Shown here piece after piece: positions 50,244 to 61,744 of a DNA stretch of 64,000 nucleotides. Position numbers and translations under genes: made by a program. Location: positions 26,605,346-26,669,345 of the forward strand of contig NC_052667.1 in the NCBI RefSeq assembly GCF_016802725.1. The letters run 5' to 3'. The notes beneath the pieces were generated by a model that had not been told where the DNA came from, did no database searches, and saw nothing but the letters and a program-made list of their open reading frames with translations. Every line of letters starts with the position of its first letter. Positions within the stretch are counted from its first letter, which is position 1. The stretch comes from Solenopsis invicta. Its lineage: Eukaryota > Arthropoda > Insecta > Hymenoptera > Formicidae.

Positions 50244-51868
50244 CGAATAAAACTGTTGGACTATATGTTCAAGATGTATAAATAATGCATAGTTTTGTTT
50301 TTATATAAGAATACATTATTTATTTATTAAAAAGATAAAATTCAGGAACGATCGTATTTCTTATGTATTTTAAAACTATTTAAAATACTCGGTATTTTTT
50401 TAAGATTCTATGTTAAAATCATTAACAATCGGAATTCAACATTTTAGTTTCTATTTCTTCAGAAATTTTTATGAAAATATTTAGAATTCATAATAATTTT
50501 ATGCTGATCGTTCTTGGATAAATACAACTATGGAAGTTTTCTAATAAAACAATGCAATCACATTTATGCTGTTTCATTTTTCCTCTTTTTATTATTACAA
50601 TAAATTGAAACACGAAAATCAAAACAGAAAGGAGGAGAGAGAAAGAGATAGATGAATATTTTAAGTCCTATATGTATATTTTATATTTTTGTAGATCTGT
50701 TTAAACAGAATAATTCTATGATTTTTAATTTATTGGTAGTAATAGTTTTTAAATAATGTCTTTAACTTTTTGAGTACAAGACGGCATAATGCTGAAAGTT
50801 GTAAAGTTCTTCCTACTAACATCAAGCTTAAAAAAATCGCATGGCTTTCTAACATGCAGATGGATATAAGATTTTTATTAAGATATGTATGTTTTTCTCA
50901 CATTTGTGTTTTATTTGATATTTATAAGCATTAATTATTTTTTAGATAAAATGGAAAATTAAAAAGAAAGAATACTCTGAGCTCGTACATGCCTATAATA
51001 CTCAAAGGGTTAATCGTTTAGCATATGTGTAAACAATATAATTATTCTGATGAAGTTTATGCATTTGAGTGCAAACATAAGATACGTTCGTATTTAATTT
51101 ATTATTACTGAACAATATCATTTACATTAAATTCTTTACAAACTTTTTTGTCTTGAAAATTATAAATTAATTAGAAAAATGTATTTGGAAATGTGATTAT
51201 ATCTTTCATACATTTCGCGAATTTTTCTCTTTTGCAAAATTTATGATAAACATTTTATAAAATGGTTAATTAAAAATTAATTTTTAAATATATATAAAGT
51301 AAATATTGTAAATGAGTTAAATTATTTCTTAGTCTTAGCTCATTAGGTTTGACCCATTTTACTGTATTATAAGGTAAAATAAACCAAAATTAAGAAAAAT
51401 ATAAAAATCTAAATAATAATACAAACTTTTGCAAGTTTTAAACATTTAGCATTATGATCTTATAATGAACATTTTAAAGTTTTTTTACGTTAAATTTCAG
51501 TTACTCTATAATTAACATAAAAAATATAGTCATTTTTGCTTAAGGAATCTGTCTCCACCTTTCCTATTTACGCTGAATATATTCAATTTATTAAAAGTGT
51601 TTACATCAGTTATAAACTTATTAACAACAGGAGCATTATAAGATGTACTAAATGATTTTTGTTAACACGATAAAATTATCTCGTGGATCCTATTTATTTG
51701 TCAAATAATTTAGTCTCTTTCCGAAAGATTCTTAGACGAATTCTAATATTATCGAATTTATAGTAAACTATTTTTTTGTCGCATAATGTATGAGAGAAAT
51801 CGATCCGAAGGTTACCGCGAGACGCACTCTAGAATGCATATACACAATATTTATAATCTGTCTTTCAG
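50244..51868. other. spacer between exons 13 and 14
   Basis: AT-rich; no exon, RNA gene or clear element was recognised. Confidence 0.4.
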
Positions 51869-52095
51869 GTGATCGAGATCCAGTGATAGTGTTCCCGTGC
51901 AGGCTTTGTGGCAAGATCTACGCCCGAAAGTCTTCAATGTATACCCATCTACGACTGTGCGGCAAGGAACCGAAATTTACTTGTGTTCTTTGCGGCAGGA
52001 GATTCAAATACAAGCACAGACTACAATCGCATCTTACATCAAATGTTCACGCCTTACGATCATCAAGAGACATGACAACGTCTAGAGCCAAATGA
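51869..52095 (+). CDS. lola: lola alternative 3' terminal exon 14, zinc-finger pair
   Basis: Opened by 'ataatctgtctttcag' in phase 1 (G|GT, Gly); 75 residues. The linker 'GDRDPVIVFP' is short. Finger 1 'CRLCGKIYARKSSMYTH' has H-x3-C, followed by 'LCGKEPKFTC'. Finger 2 'CVLCGRRFKYKHRLQSH' ends H-x5-H ('HLTSNVH'), wider than the sister exons. The finger 2 core (RRFKYKHRLQSH) resembles the triplet and exon 15 (RKFKHKHRWQSH), so these five exons form a subfamily. Confidence 0.88.
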
Positions 52096-53475
52096 ACATG
52101 CAACATGAGTCTTTTTACACGAGCACCTGCTAAATCGATCAATCGATTGTTTGGATTTGAATTATAAAGAAAAATGTGCGCAGTATGTACTGCGTGCGTT
52201 ATATGTATGTTGTGAAAGTAAATAGAATAAGCTAACTTTAAGTTTATAAGATATGCGTTATAAAAGCGATTTTGCTAGATAGATTTAAGATTAGATTGTA
52301 TTAGCATTTAAGCAACATTGTAAAAAAGCCATTATAATCTTAATTATAACCATTATAATTTTAATAATGTTTAATGAAGTAAATTTTATTCATTTTTTTC
52401 TATGTAACATTTACTCACTATATTTAGAGGCCTAGTCAAGTTTTTTTTACATTAAAAAATCTTTTTATTTCAATTTTCTCATTTTGTACTGTATCATTTT
52501 TAATTTTTTGAGATTAAATGTTATTTTCCATTGGAATACGTACATACCACTTGAATTGGAAGATCCTCAAATGGGCTGACAAAGGTACATACTACTTTTT
52601 TTATTTTTTTAAATTATAATTCAATCCACTTGGATTAAAATAGGAAGACTTTTAAATGGAAATACAAAGATACTCACTCGGATTTTATTTATTAAAAATA
52701 GTACCATTGTTATACGTTTAAAAAAATTATATATTCTGTGTGGTAATTGCACAATTTAAAAACTTTATACTTTTTTTATAAATCATAATTTAACTGCAAC
52801 AATTGTTGTTGATTTAAGAGTGTCCTTTGTATATCCTGAAACGATTTGTGCCACACAAGAAAACATGGTACAAATGGTGCAGAACTTTTAACATTAATAA
52901 AGATTCAGTTCTATTTTGCTAGCAAAAGTTATCTTCTACTAAATCCCATCACGTATTCTAAAAGGAACCATTTTTAGTGTAAATCAATCATCATATTATC
53001 ATGAAACAAATAACTACCCCTTTTCTATTTTCTCAACAATTCGATGAAAATGTGTACTGCTTTGGTAAACATATATCCCCCCCCCATCCATCCATTTACA
53101 TAAAAAGTTAGAAAATTAATTTGCACGTGAAGAGAATAATTTTTAAGGTTTCCCCTCCTTTGTAGCGCTATAATATGAATTTTAGAATTGCAAAATGTAT
53201 TAGATCAATTAAATGAGTTGCAACAATAAGAGCTTTAGCGGAAAGTCGATTAAAAGAACATCCGTAACACCCATGCAATTTTTTTGCAGCTTAATACGCT
53301 CTTTCATTTACAGAAAAATTAAATCGTAATAGACATGATTTCGTAATCACGTGATTTTGCTATCATTCAGAGTACATGTGTTTGACGAAGGGGAGAAAAG
53401 GGTGACTTAATAGTACAAAAGACAACATTTGATCTTCAGTATTACATATTACGACGATTTTTTCTTCTTTTTCAG
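52096..53475. other. spacer between exons 14 and 15
   Basis: AT-rich with no recognised gene. Confidence 0.4.
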
Positions 53476-53666
53476 TCTTTTTGCGGAAGACGTGGATCTG
53501 CTACCAGTGTGGTAAGCGTTACCTGTGGCGCGGCTCCCTAAAGAATCATATACGAGTGGAATGCGGCAAAGAGCCATCCTTCAAGTGTCCCGTCTGCGGC
53601 AGGAAATTCAAGCATAAGCATCGCTGGCAGTCGCACGCAAAATGCATGCATAGCATTAAATTGTAA
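53476..53666 (+). CDS. lola: lola alternative 3' terminal exon 15, zinc-finger pair
   Basis: Opened by 'ttttttcttctttttcag' in phase 1 (G|TC, Val); 63 residues, the shortest intact exon. The linker is only eight residues (VFLRKTWI) before finger 1 'CYQCGKRYLWRGSLKNH' (H-x4-C), then 'ECGKEPSFKC' and finger 2 'CPVCGRKFKHKHRWQSH' (H-x4-H). The tail is 'SIKL'. The fingers therefore begin almost at the splice junction, leaving spacing to the BTB part to the common exons. Confidence 0.9.
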
Positions 53667-54152
53667 CGCGAGGAACATTTTGCGAGGTTTTTAATGATGT
53701 GATCGTGTGTACATATTTTAGTTTAATTTAGAGCTAAGCTTTTACAAAGAAAGCACTGTGCGATATTTTTCAGCGAAATGCCAAGGATATGCAGAAATGT
53801 ATCTGCAAACTTTGTTAAATTCGTATGACATCTAGTGATTAAGAAAGAAGCAGTGTTAAACCAATCTATTTTCTAATATTGAGATCAGCAAATATTGCAA
53901 TGCCTATGCCAATAAATTTTGCAATTAAATTAATAATAGACTTAATATTTAAGCTTGTGTAGAGATCAGTATTTGGATTTATAAACATGTTCGAGAAAGT
54001 ATTTTTTATTTTAAATTTATATGATTTGTGTTAATCTCCTAAAATGGACATTATTCCTAAAAATAATTCCTAAATAAAAAAATATTACATAACGATTTTG
54101 GTTGGAAAATCGTAAACGTTTGTATGTGTCTGGGAGCGTGCGCGTAAGAATA

Positions 54153-54189
<37 letters not shown>

Positions 54190-55118
54190 AATAAATAAAT
54201 GAAATTAATTCAGAATGATTAAATTAATTAATTTGTAAACACAATCTAAATTAATAAAGCCAATATATGAGTTTAAGACATGAATGTACGTGCAATAAGG
54301 TGATGATATTTCTAACGTTTACCTTAATAGCACATGATACATATAATGTCATGAATATTCTAAAATATTTGCATAAAATCTTTATTGTTTAAACTTATGT
54401 ACAGATTAGGAATTTGGATTTACAGATTTATTCTAGAAGCTATTTTTTGAAACTATTGAGTTGTTACATAAGATCGTTCGATTTTTTTGTTTACCTTGTT
54501 TCAATGAAAAACCGAACGAACTTATATAACAAATCAATATTATTTGGACTCGAATATACTTTGTTAGTCTTCTAATGCATATCTCTAATGCATATCCTCT
54601 AATGCATAATTTTTAAAGTTCTAAATAAAAAATTTTTGATAACAATTTTTTTGTGAAATTATAAATTTCAGTGTGAAATAAATGAATAAAATTAATTCAA
54701 AATGATTAGATTGGTTCGCTTACAAATAAACTCTAAGCTCAAGTTTAAAACCAATACATAAATGTATATGTGTGAAAAGATAATAATTTTTCTCACTTTT
54801 ATGTAGTTCCAATTTTTCCAATTTTTCAACTTTCTAAACAACAAATTCCTCACTGGTTACCTAAATTTTAGTTTTATTGACACCCTCCTCAATCAATGAT
54901 CCTCAATAAATAATTTATTAAATTAGTAAATTTCAATGTAACTTTATTCGTAATTTATAATATAACTTATTATATAACGACTGTAGCCAATACAACATTT
55001 TATTTTTATTCAAATTCAAATTTGCCTTTTTTTTCTTTCATCCAAGAACATCATGAATATAATCAGCAAATTCACGAAACAAATGATCTTTTTTCACTCA
55101 CTCTAATTTTATCTGCAG
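53667..55118. other. spacer before the tandem array
   Basis: AT-rich. It includes a (TG)n run at about 54155-54188 and a short tandem 'tctaatgcata' repeat near 54570-54608. From about 54.6 kb it begins to resemble the spacers of the array further right. No other gene was recognised. Confidence 0.5.
54155..54188. repeat. (TG)n microsatellite
   Basis: About 17 TG units. Confidence 0.9.
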
Positions 55119-55369
55119 GTCTCAAGGTGTCTGAGGTACGGAGCATATCTACCTATGAGTTCAAACGTGCAGGCAAAGTTGGAAAAAAACATCAGTTTTT
55201 GACGTGCCACTTATGTGGCAAGTATTATTTACATAGAAACAGTTTAAATCTCCATCTATTACAATGTGGTAACAAGGAACCAAAATTGGAATGCTGTTAT
55301 TGTGCAAAGAAGTTCTACACGAACGGCCTACTTCGGAAACACCGCATTAAGTGTGCCAATAAATTCTAA
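55119..55369 (+). CDS. lola: lola alternative 3' terminal exon 16 (array unit 1)
   Basis: Opened by 'ctaattttatctgcag' in phase 1 (G|GT, Gly); 83 residues. The start 'GLKVSEVRSISTYEFK' is a diverged form of the 'GPKVSEVWSLTSHE' opening of the later array exons. Finger 1 'CHLCGKYYLHRNSLNLH' with H-x3-C, then 'QCGNKEPKLEC', then finger 2 'CCYCAKKFYTNGLLRKH' with H-x3-C: the last His of the usual C2H2 is Cys, so both fingers are C2HC. This is the first and simplest member of the array. Confidence 0.88.
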
Positions 55370-56458
55370 TCAGCTCCCAAAGGGAGAATGACTCCTAAAG
55401 AGAGAAAATCAGCTACAAAGATTTAACACAATCGCTAAAAACGTTTAATGTACATGTTTTGTTAAAGTTAAAAGGTAATCTTTTGCAGTAAATGATATGA
55501 TATAAACATCTACATCTTAAAACGATAATATGTAAACCTGATGCGACGTAATCAATTATTATTCACGTAAATATACACACTTTACACATTTTGATATACT
55601 TTAGAGATTAAGTTATTTTGCGAGAACTGTATCAAATATTTTTCAGAAAAACAATAGAAATACGCCGAAATGTATCAGCAAACATTGCTAAATTCATATA
55701 ACTCTAGTGGTTAAAGAAGAGGCTTTGAATGAATTTATTTTATTATCTATATTGAAATCATCAAATTTTCAAAAGCCTCTAAAAAGACAATAAATTTTTT
55801 TATAATTAAATTAATGACAGATTTATCATTTAGACGTACGAATATATCAGCGAGAGAGAGAGAGAGAGAGAGAGTATTTAGATTTACACATTTATTCGAT
55901 AAACTATTTTTTTATTTAGCACTTACATCTAATTTGTTAATCTCCTAACAATTTATTAAATTTTTAAAACAAATACATAATTTTTTTGTAAAATGTCATA
56001 ATCTTCTGAATACAGAATTAATAAATGAGATTAATTCAGAATGATCAGATTGATTTGTTTATAATTAAACCCTAAATTCAATTTAAAACCAATAAAAGTC
56101 TAAGGCACGGATGTACATGCGGATGTACATAAGGTAATCTTTGTTATTTTTATTATTTCTATTTTTTTTTCTTTAAATTTTACTTTCTATGCATGTAACA
56201 AATCTCCTCATTAGATGCCTAAATATCATTTCGACTTTGATTGAGAATTTTTTCAGTCGTAATGACTCTTAATGAATAAATTTATTAAAATAAATTTTAA
56301 TATAAATTAATTGACTTATCATATAATGACTGTAGCTAGTATAAAACATGATTTATTCAATTTTAAAACTTTTTAACCGAAAACACCATGTATATAATTA
56401 ACATTTTTACGAAACAAATGCCATCTACTAATTCTTTCGTTCACATTTCTATGTGCAG
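55370..56458. other. array spacer 1
   Basis: Homologous to the other array spacers. It includes a (GA)n run (about 55851-55874), 'ggatgtacatgcggatgtacat' near 56109, and a TATAAAA at 56340-56346, 119 bp before the next exon. Confidence 0.6.
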
Positions 56459-56841
56459 GTCCTCACGTGAGCAATGTATGGAGCCTATCTTCTCATGAGT
56501 TCAGAGATACGGACAATTCTTTAGACGCGAGTAGCTTTAATGATTCCGGGATGTTGCCAACAACTGCTTCGGATCGTCCGACGAATGATCCAAAAGTACA
56601 ACAGTTTTTTACGTGCGGCTTATGTAGCAATAAATTCACGTTGCTACGTAATTTAAAACGTCATCAATTGCAGTGCGGTAACCAGGAACCAAAATTCAAT
56701 TGCTATTTCTGTTCAAAGAAGTTCTACAGGCGACACAGGTTACACGAACACCTTGTCAAACACAACATATATACAGCCGCTGGAAAGAGATCAAATTGTA
56801 ATCCGATCGTTAGAAATATTAACTATACGATGCAAATTTAG
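56459..56841 (+). CDS. lola: lola alternative 3' terminal exon 17 (array unit 2), two fingers
   Basis: Opened by 'cacatttctatgtgcag' in phase 1 (G|GT, Gly); 127 residues. The array-type linker starts 'GPHVSNVWSLSSHEF' and runs about 50 residues, rich in Asp, Asn, Ser and Thr. Finger 1 'CGLCSNKFTLLRNLKRH' with H-x3-C, 'QCGNQEPKFNC', finger 2 'CYFCSKKFYRRHRLHEH' with H-x3-H. The tail is unrelated to those of the multi-finger units and ends 'NYTMQI'. The linker is closest to that of exon 21, so these two are likely sisters that differ in finger number. Confidence 0.9.
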
Positions 56842-57769
56842 ATTCATATAAATATAGATTCTGTTAAAGTTGTTGTTTTTAACAGATGTATGCACATCTA
56901 CATATCTCTACTCTTGAAGTAACGTATAAACCTGATATTAATTACGACACAATAATTTAATCATTTGCATGTATGTGTGCCTATATCTCGATAAGATTTA
57001 GAGATAAAGTTTGGTATAAAATATATTTCAAAACGACAGAGATTTAGTGTACTGGCGAAAATCGGTAAACATTGTTTTTATCGCATGTAGTGAATAAAAA
57101 AAAAGTTAAATTTATTTTTACTATTGAAATCATTGAATTTTGCAGTTATTGCTTATGTCAATTAATTTTATAGTTAAATTAACAGATATAAACTTGTGTA
57201 TGTATAATTTAGTGATTTTGATTTATAGATTTATTTGAGAATCTATATATAAAAACTTTTTTTTGAATATATATGATTTGATAACTTTGTAATGCATACT
57301 TTTTAAAGTTGTGAATAAAAAAATATTTGATAACATTTTTTTGTTATAAAATTCTAAACTTCTGTGTTTGTGTATGTTCGTGCGTACGTCCGCTCGTGGT
57401 TTGGGTGTGTGGAACACATGAATAAAATTAGTTCAGAATAATCAGATTGATTCATTTATAAACAAACTGTTAAATTAATTCAAGTCAATAGGAGCCTAAA
57501 GCATAGATGTATAGTATGTAATAGACTCTTCTTAGGAGAAACATTGTTTCGATTTTAATTGAAAACCTTTCACATTATGATGCTAGTGAACTAATTCATT
57601 TAAGTGTATCCCAATAAAGTTAATCCACTTATCATATAATGACGTAGCCAGTATACCTTTTCTGTACCTAAATTTAAGTGTTTTATTTTCAGATGAAAAC
57701 ATGATGTAATAAGAATTTCACGAAACAAATGACATCTACTAATTCTTTTATTTACGTTTCTATTTTCAG
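56842..57769. other. array spacer 2
   Basis: AT-rich spacer homologous to the others but shorter. The TATA-like site of the other units is degenerate here (about 57652, 'tatacct'). Confidence 0.6.
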
Positions 57770-58647
57770 GTCCTAAATTGAGCGAGGTATGGAGCCTAAC
57801 TTCCCACGAGTGCAAAGATGCAAACAATTTTTTAGACGCGAGTAGTTTCGTGAGGACCGGAACACCGGTGTTCCGGAACACCGCTTCGAATTATCTGATG
57901 AATAATCCAAAAGAACTGCGATCTTTTATGTGCGACTTATGTGGCAATGAATTCACGCTGTTAAGAAGTTTACGTCGTCATGAATTGCAGTGCGGCAACA
58001 AGAAACCAAAATTCAATTGTAATTTCTGCGCAAAGAAGTTCTACAGGCGAGACAGATTCAACGAACACTTGAAACAGCACAACAAACGTACAGTCGCTTC
58101 GGATCATCCAACGAACAATCCAAACAAACGGAAGGCTTTTACATGCGACTCGTGCGGTAACAAATATGCATGGAAACATGGTTTACGCCGCCATCAATTG
58201 GATTGCAGTATTCATCAGACGAATAACCCAAACAAACGGCAGGTTTTTATATGCGACTTATGTGGTAACAAATATGCATGGGAACATGGTTTACGTCGCC
58301 ATCAATTGAAATGCCGTAATCATCCGACGAATAAGCCAAGCAAACGGCAGGCTTTTACATGCGACTCATGTGGTAACAAATATGCATGGAAATGTTGTTT
58401 ACGCCGCCATCAATTGAAATGTAGTAACAATGAACCAAAATGCTCTTTCTGTGCAAAAAAATTTTGTAGACGAGACGAACTTCAGAAACACCTCCTTAAA
58501 TGTCCCAAAAATTTGACTTCCAAAGTGCCTACACGAATGTCAACTAGGAAAAGACTTAACGCTAACTGTAAAATCGTTTTATATACATGCTCTGTTAAAA
58601 TCGAAAAGTATGATAAAGTAGGCGATAGTTGTCAGCCGATAGTATAA
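57770..58647 (+). CDS. lola: lola alternative 3' terminal exon 18 (array unit 3), six fingers
   Basis: Opened by 'gtttctattttcag' in phase 1 (G|GT, Gly); 292 residues, the largest exon in the window. After a 50-residue linker ('GPKLSEVWSLTSHE…') come six fingers. F1 starts 'CDLCGNEFTLLRSL' (C2HC), F2 'CNFCAKKFYRRDRF' (C2H2). F3, F4 and F5 are three near-copies ('CDSCGNKYAWKHGLRRH', 'CDLCGNKYAWEHGLRRH', 'CDSCGNKYAWKCCLRRH', each H-x3-C), and F6 is 'CSFCAKKFCRRDEL' (C2HC). F3-F5 are encoded by three direct 108-bp repeats (58105-58428). The Lys/Arg-rich tail ends 'DSCQPIV'. No TGEKP-type linkers occur. The linker also carries a 20-base perfect palindrome at 57857-57876. Confidence 0.92.
58105..58428 (+). 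repeat. three in-frame 108 bp repeats coding extra fingers
   Basis: Copies begin at 58105, 58213 and 58321, each with 'cat(c/g)…acgaa(c/t)aa…aaacgg' and one C2HC finger of 36-residue period. The period is divisible by three, so frame is kept. The sister exon 19 has a single copy, showing that two were gained here or lost there. Confidence 0.9.
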
Positions 58648-59576
58648 GCATTTACATCTTCTTAAAATGATAGCATGTAAACTTGATGCTGTGCAATCAT
58701 TTATCATGCGTACATATATTTATATTTTGATATAATTCAAAAATTAAGTTTTGCAGAAACTGTAAAATATTTTTCAATACATTTTAAAACAGGAATTTGT
58801 TGTAGTATATCGACAAGTTTTGTTAAATTTATATAGCTCCTGTGATTTAAAAAGAGATTTATTTTTACAAATGAATGTTTCTGTTTTCTTATATTGAGAT
58901 CAACGAATTTTACAAATTCTATGTCAATACATTTTACAGTTAAACTAATAGCGGGTTTGCCATTTAGACTTACGTATAGATTATAATTTGGATTTATAAA
59001 TTTGATAAAATATTTTTTTTATTTTGCACTTGTACGTGACTTGTTAATTTGCTAATGTATGTAAGTCTAAATGTATGTCAAATCCTAAAAAAATAAAACA
59101 TTTTTTTGTGAAATATTCCAATTATCAGAGTACAGAATGAAAAAATGAAATTAATTTGGAATGATTAGTTTAATTTGTTTATAAATAAACTCTAAATTCA
59201 ATGTAATGCCAATAAAAGTCTAAAACACAGATGTACATGCTGATGTACATAAGAAAATTTTTGTTAATGTTATTATTTTCAATTATTTTTTTCCCAATTT
59301 TTACTCTCCATACATGCAACCTCCTCATTAGATGCCTAAATATCATTTCGACTTTGATTGAGAATTCTTTCAGTCTTAATGAGTATTAATGAACAAATTT
59401 ATTAAAATGAATTCTAATATAAATTAATTTACTAATTATATAATGACTGTAGCTGGTATAAAACTCCATACATTTAATTTTAAAACTTTTTTAGCTTAAA
59501 ACATCATGTATATAATTAATATTTTCACAAAGCAAATGCTATCTACTAACACAATTATTGATATTTCTGTGTGCAG
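58648..59576. other. array spacer 3
   Basis: AT-rich and closely similar to spacers 4 and 5. It includes 'gatgtacatgctgatgtacat' near 59230 and TATAAAA at 59457-59463, 120 bp before the next exon. Confidence 0.6.
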
Positions 59577-60208
59577 GTCCTAAAGTGAGCGAGGTATGGA
59601 GTCTAACTTCTTACGAGTGCAAAGATGCAAACAATTTAGACGTGAATAGTTTCAACGACTCCGTGATGCTCCAGAACACCACTTCGAATTATCCTGAGAA
59701 TAATCCAAAAAAACGGCGATCTTTTATATGCAACTTATGTGGCAATAAATACACGTTTTTACACAGTTTACGTCGTCATGAATTGCAGTGCGGCAACAAG
59801 AAACCAAAATTCAGTTGTAATTTCTGCGCAAAGAAGTTCTATAGGCGAGACAGATTTAACGAACACTTGAAACAACACAACAAACGTACAGTCGCTTCGG
59901 ATCATCCAAACAATCGGAAGGCTTTTACATGCGACTCATGTGGTAACAAATATGTATGGAAACGTGGTTTACGCCGCCATCAATTGAAATGCAGTAACAA
60001 CGAATCAAAATGCTCTTTCTGTGCAAAAAAATTCTATAGACGAGACGAACTTCAGAAACACCTCCTTAAGTGTCGTCAAAATTTGACTTCCAAATTGCCT
60101 ACGAGAATGTCAACTAGGAAAAGACTTAACACTAACTGTAAAATCGCTTCATGTATATGCTGTCGAAAAGATGATAAAGTGGGCGATGGTTTTCAGCCGA
60201 TGACATGA
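59577..60208 (+). CDS. lola: lola alternative 3' terminal exon 19 (array unit 4), four fingers
   Basis: Opened by 'tttctgtgtgcag' in phase 1 (G|GT, Gly); 210 residues. It is the closest relative of exon 18: same linker, F1 'CNLCGNKYTFLHSL', F2 'CNFCAKKFYRRDRF', one F3 'CDSCGNKYVWKRGLRRH' (C2HC) and F4 'CSFCAKKFYRRDEL' (H-x3-C), with a nearly identical tail ('PTRMSTRKRLNTNCKI', end 'GFQPMT'). The spacing segment before F3 is shorter than in exon 18 ('DHPNNRKAF' against 'DHPTNNPNKRKAF'). All ligands are intact. Confidence 0.92.
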
Positions 60209-61133
60209 GCATTTGTATCTTCTTGAAATGATAACATGTAAACTTGATGCGCAATCATTTATCATTTATGTGTATATACATTATATATTTTGATATAATT
60301 CAAAAATTAAATTTTGCAAAAATTATAAAATATTTTTCAATACATTTAAAAATAGGAATGTTATAGTATTATATATCGATAATCTTTGTTAAATTTATAT
60401 AACTTTTATGATTTAAAAAAAGATATCATTATAAATAATTGTTTCTGTTTTCTTATATTGAGATCAACGAATTTTATAAATTCTATGTCATTACATTTGA
60501 CAGTTAAATTAACAGCGGATTTGCCATTTAGGCTAACGTATAGATTATAATTTGGATTTATAAATTCGATAAAATATTTTTTTTCATTTTGCATTTGTAT
60601 GTGACTTGTTAACCTACTAATGTATGTAAGTCTAATTGTATGTCAAATTAAAAAAAAATATAACATTTTTTGTAAAGTAATCTAATCATCATAGTACAGA
60701 ACAAAATAATGTAATTAATTTAGAATGATTAGTTTAATTCGTTTATAAATAAACTTTAAATTCAATGTAATACCAATAAAAATATCCAAGGCACAGATGT
60801 ATGTGCTGATGTACATAAGATAATTTTTGTTATTGTTATTATTTCCAATTATTTTTTTCCCAATTTTCACTCTCCACACATGCAACCAACCTCGTCATTA
60901 GATGCGTAAATATCATTTCAACTTTGATTGAGAATTCTTTTAGTATTAATGAACACATTCATTAAAATGAATTCTAATATAAATTAATTTACTAATTATA
61001 TAATGTAGCTGGTATAAAACTCCGTATATTTAATTTTAAAACTTTTTTCAGCCTAAAACATTATGTACATAATTAATATTTTCACGAAGCAAATGCCATC
61101 TACTAAGACTATTATTCATATTTCTATGTGCAG
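60209..61133. other. array spacer 4
   Basis: AT-rich, closely similar to spacer 3 along most of its length. TATAAAA at 61013-61019, 121 bp before the next exon. Confidence 0.6.
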
Positions 61134-61744
61134 GTCCTAAAGTGAGCAGGGTGTGGAGCCTGACTTCTCGCAAGTTCAAAAATACAGACAAATATTTAGA
61201 CACGAGTAGTTTCAACGACTCCGTTAGGTTCCGGAACACCGCTTCGAATTATCTGACGACTGATCCAAAAAAACAGCAATCTTTTACGTGCGACTTATGT
61301 TGCAAAAAATACATATTGTTAAGAAGTTTACGTCGTCATCAAGTGCAATGCGGTAAAAAGAAACCAAAATTTAATTGTAATTTTTGCGCAAAGAAGTACT
61401 ACAGGCGAGACAGATTTCACGAACACTTGGAAAATCACAACAAACACACAGCCGCTTTGGATCATCCGACAAACAGTCCAAACGAACAGAAGACTTTTAT
61501 GTGCGGCTCATGTGGCAACAAATACGCATTGCTACGTAGTTTACGTCGCCATCAATTAAAATGCAGTAACTTTGAATCAAAATGCTGTTTCTGTGCAAAA
61601 AAATTCCATAGACAGGACGAACTTCTGAAACATCTCCGTACGTGTCGCAAAAAGTTGGCTTCTGAAAGGCCTAGACCGACAGTATCAACTAAGAAAAGAC
61701 CCCTCGCTGAAAGCGCTTTATATGCTTTGTTAACAAAAAAATAA
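61134..61744 (+). CDS. lola: lola alternative 3' terminal exon 20 (array unit 5), four fingers
   Basis: Opened by 'atttctatgtgcag' in phase 1 (G|GT, Gly); 203 residues. Linker 'GPKVSRVWSLTSRKF…'. F1 'CDLCCKKYILLRSLRRH' (Gly after the second Cys replaced by Cys), F2 'CNFCAKKYYRRDRF' (H-x3-H), F3 'CGSCGNKYALLRSLRRH' (H-x3-C), F4 'CCFCAKKFHRQDEL' (H-x3-C). The tail diverges and ends 'LYALLTKK'; AATAAA at 61740-61745 overlaps the stop codon. F3 carries the 'LLRSLRRH' helix typical of F1, so fingers within a unit share ancestry. Confidence 0.92.

Larger units (their letters stand above)
47636..50260 (+). repeat. tandem triplication carrying exons 11, 12 and 13
   Basis: Three direct copies of one exon with its flanks. 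The shared upstream block ('gaatagat…aaac…acctg.caag…gattttctc', then 'acattgacatcaattgttaa') occurs at about 47636, 49010 and 49908. Exon starts are 47768, 49141 and 50035 (1373 and 894 bp apart). Copies 1 and 2 also share about 430 bp downstream of the stop. Copies 2 and 3 share a further upstream block (about 48886-49010 and 49770-49908). Copy 1 carries about 470 bp of extra downstream sequence not seen after copy 2. Confidence 0.9.
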
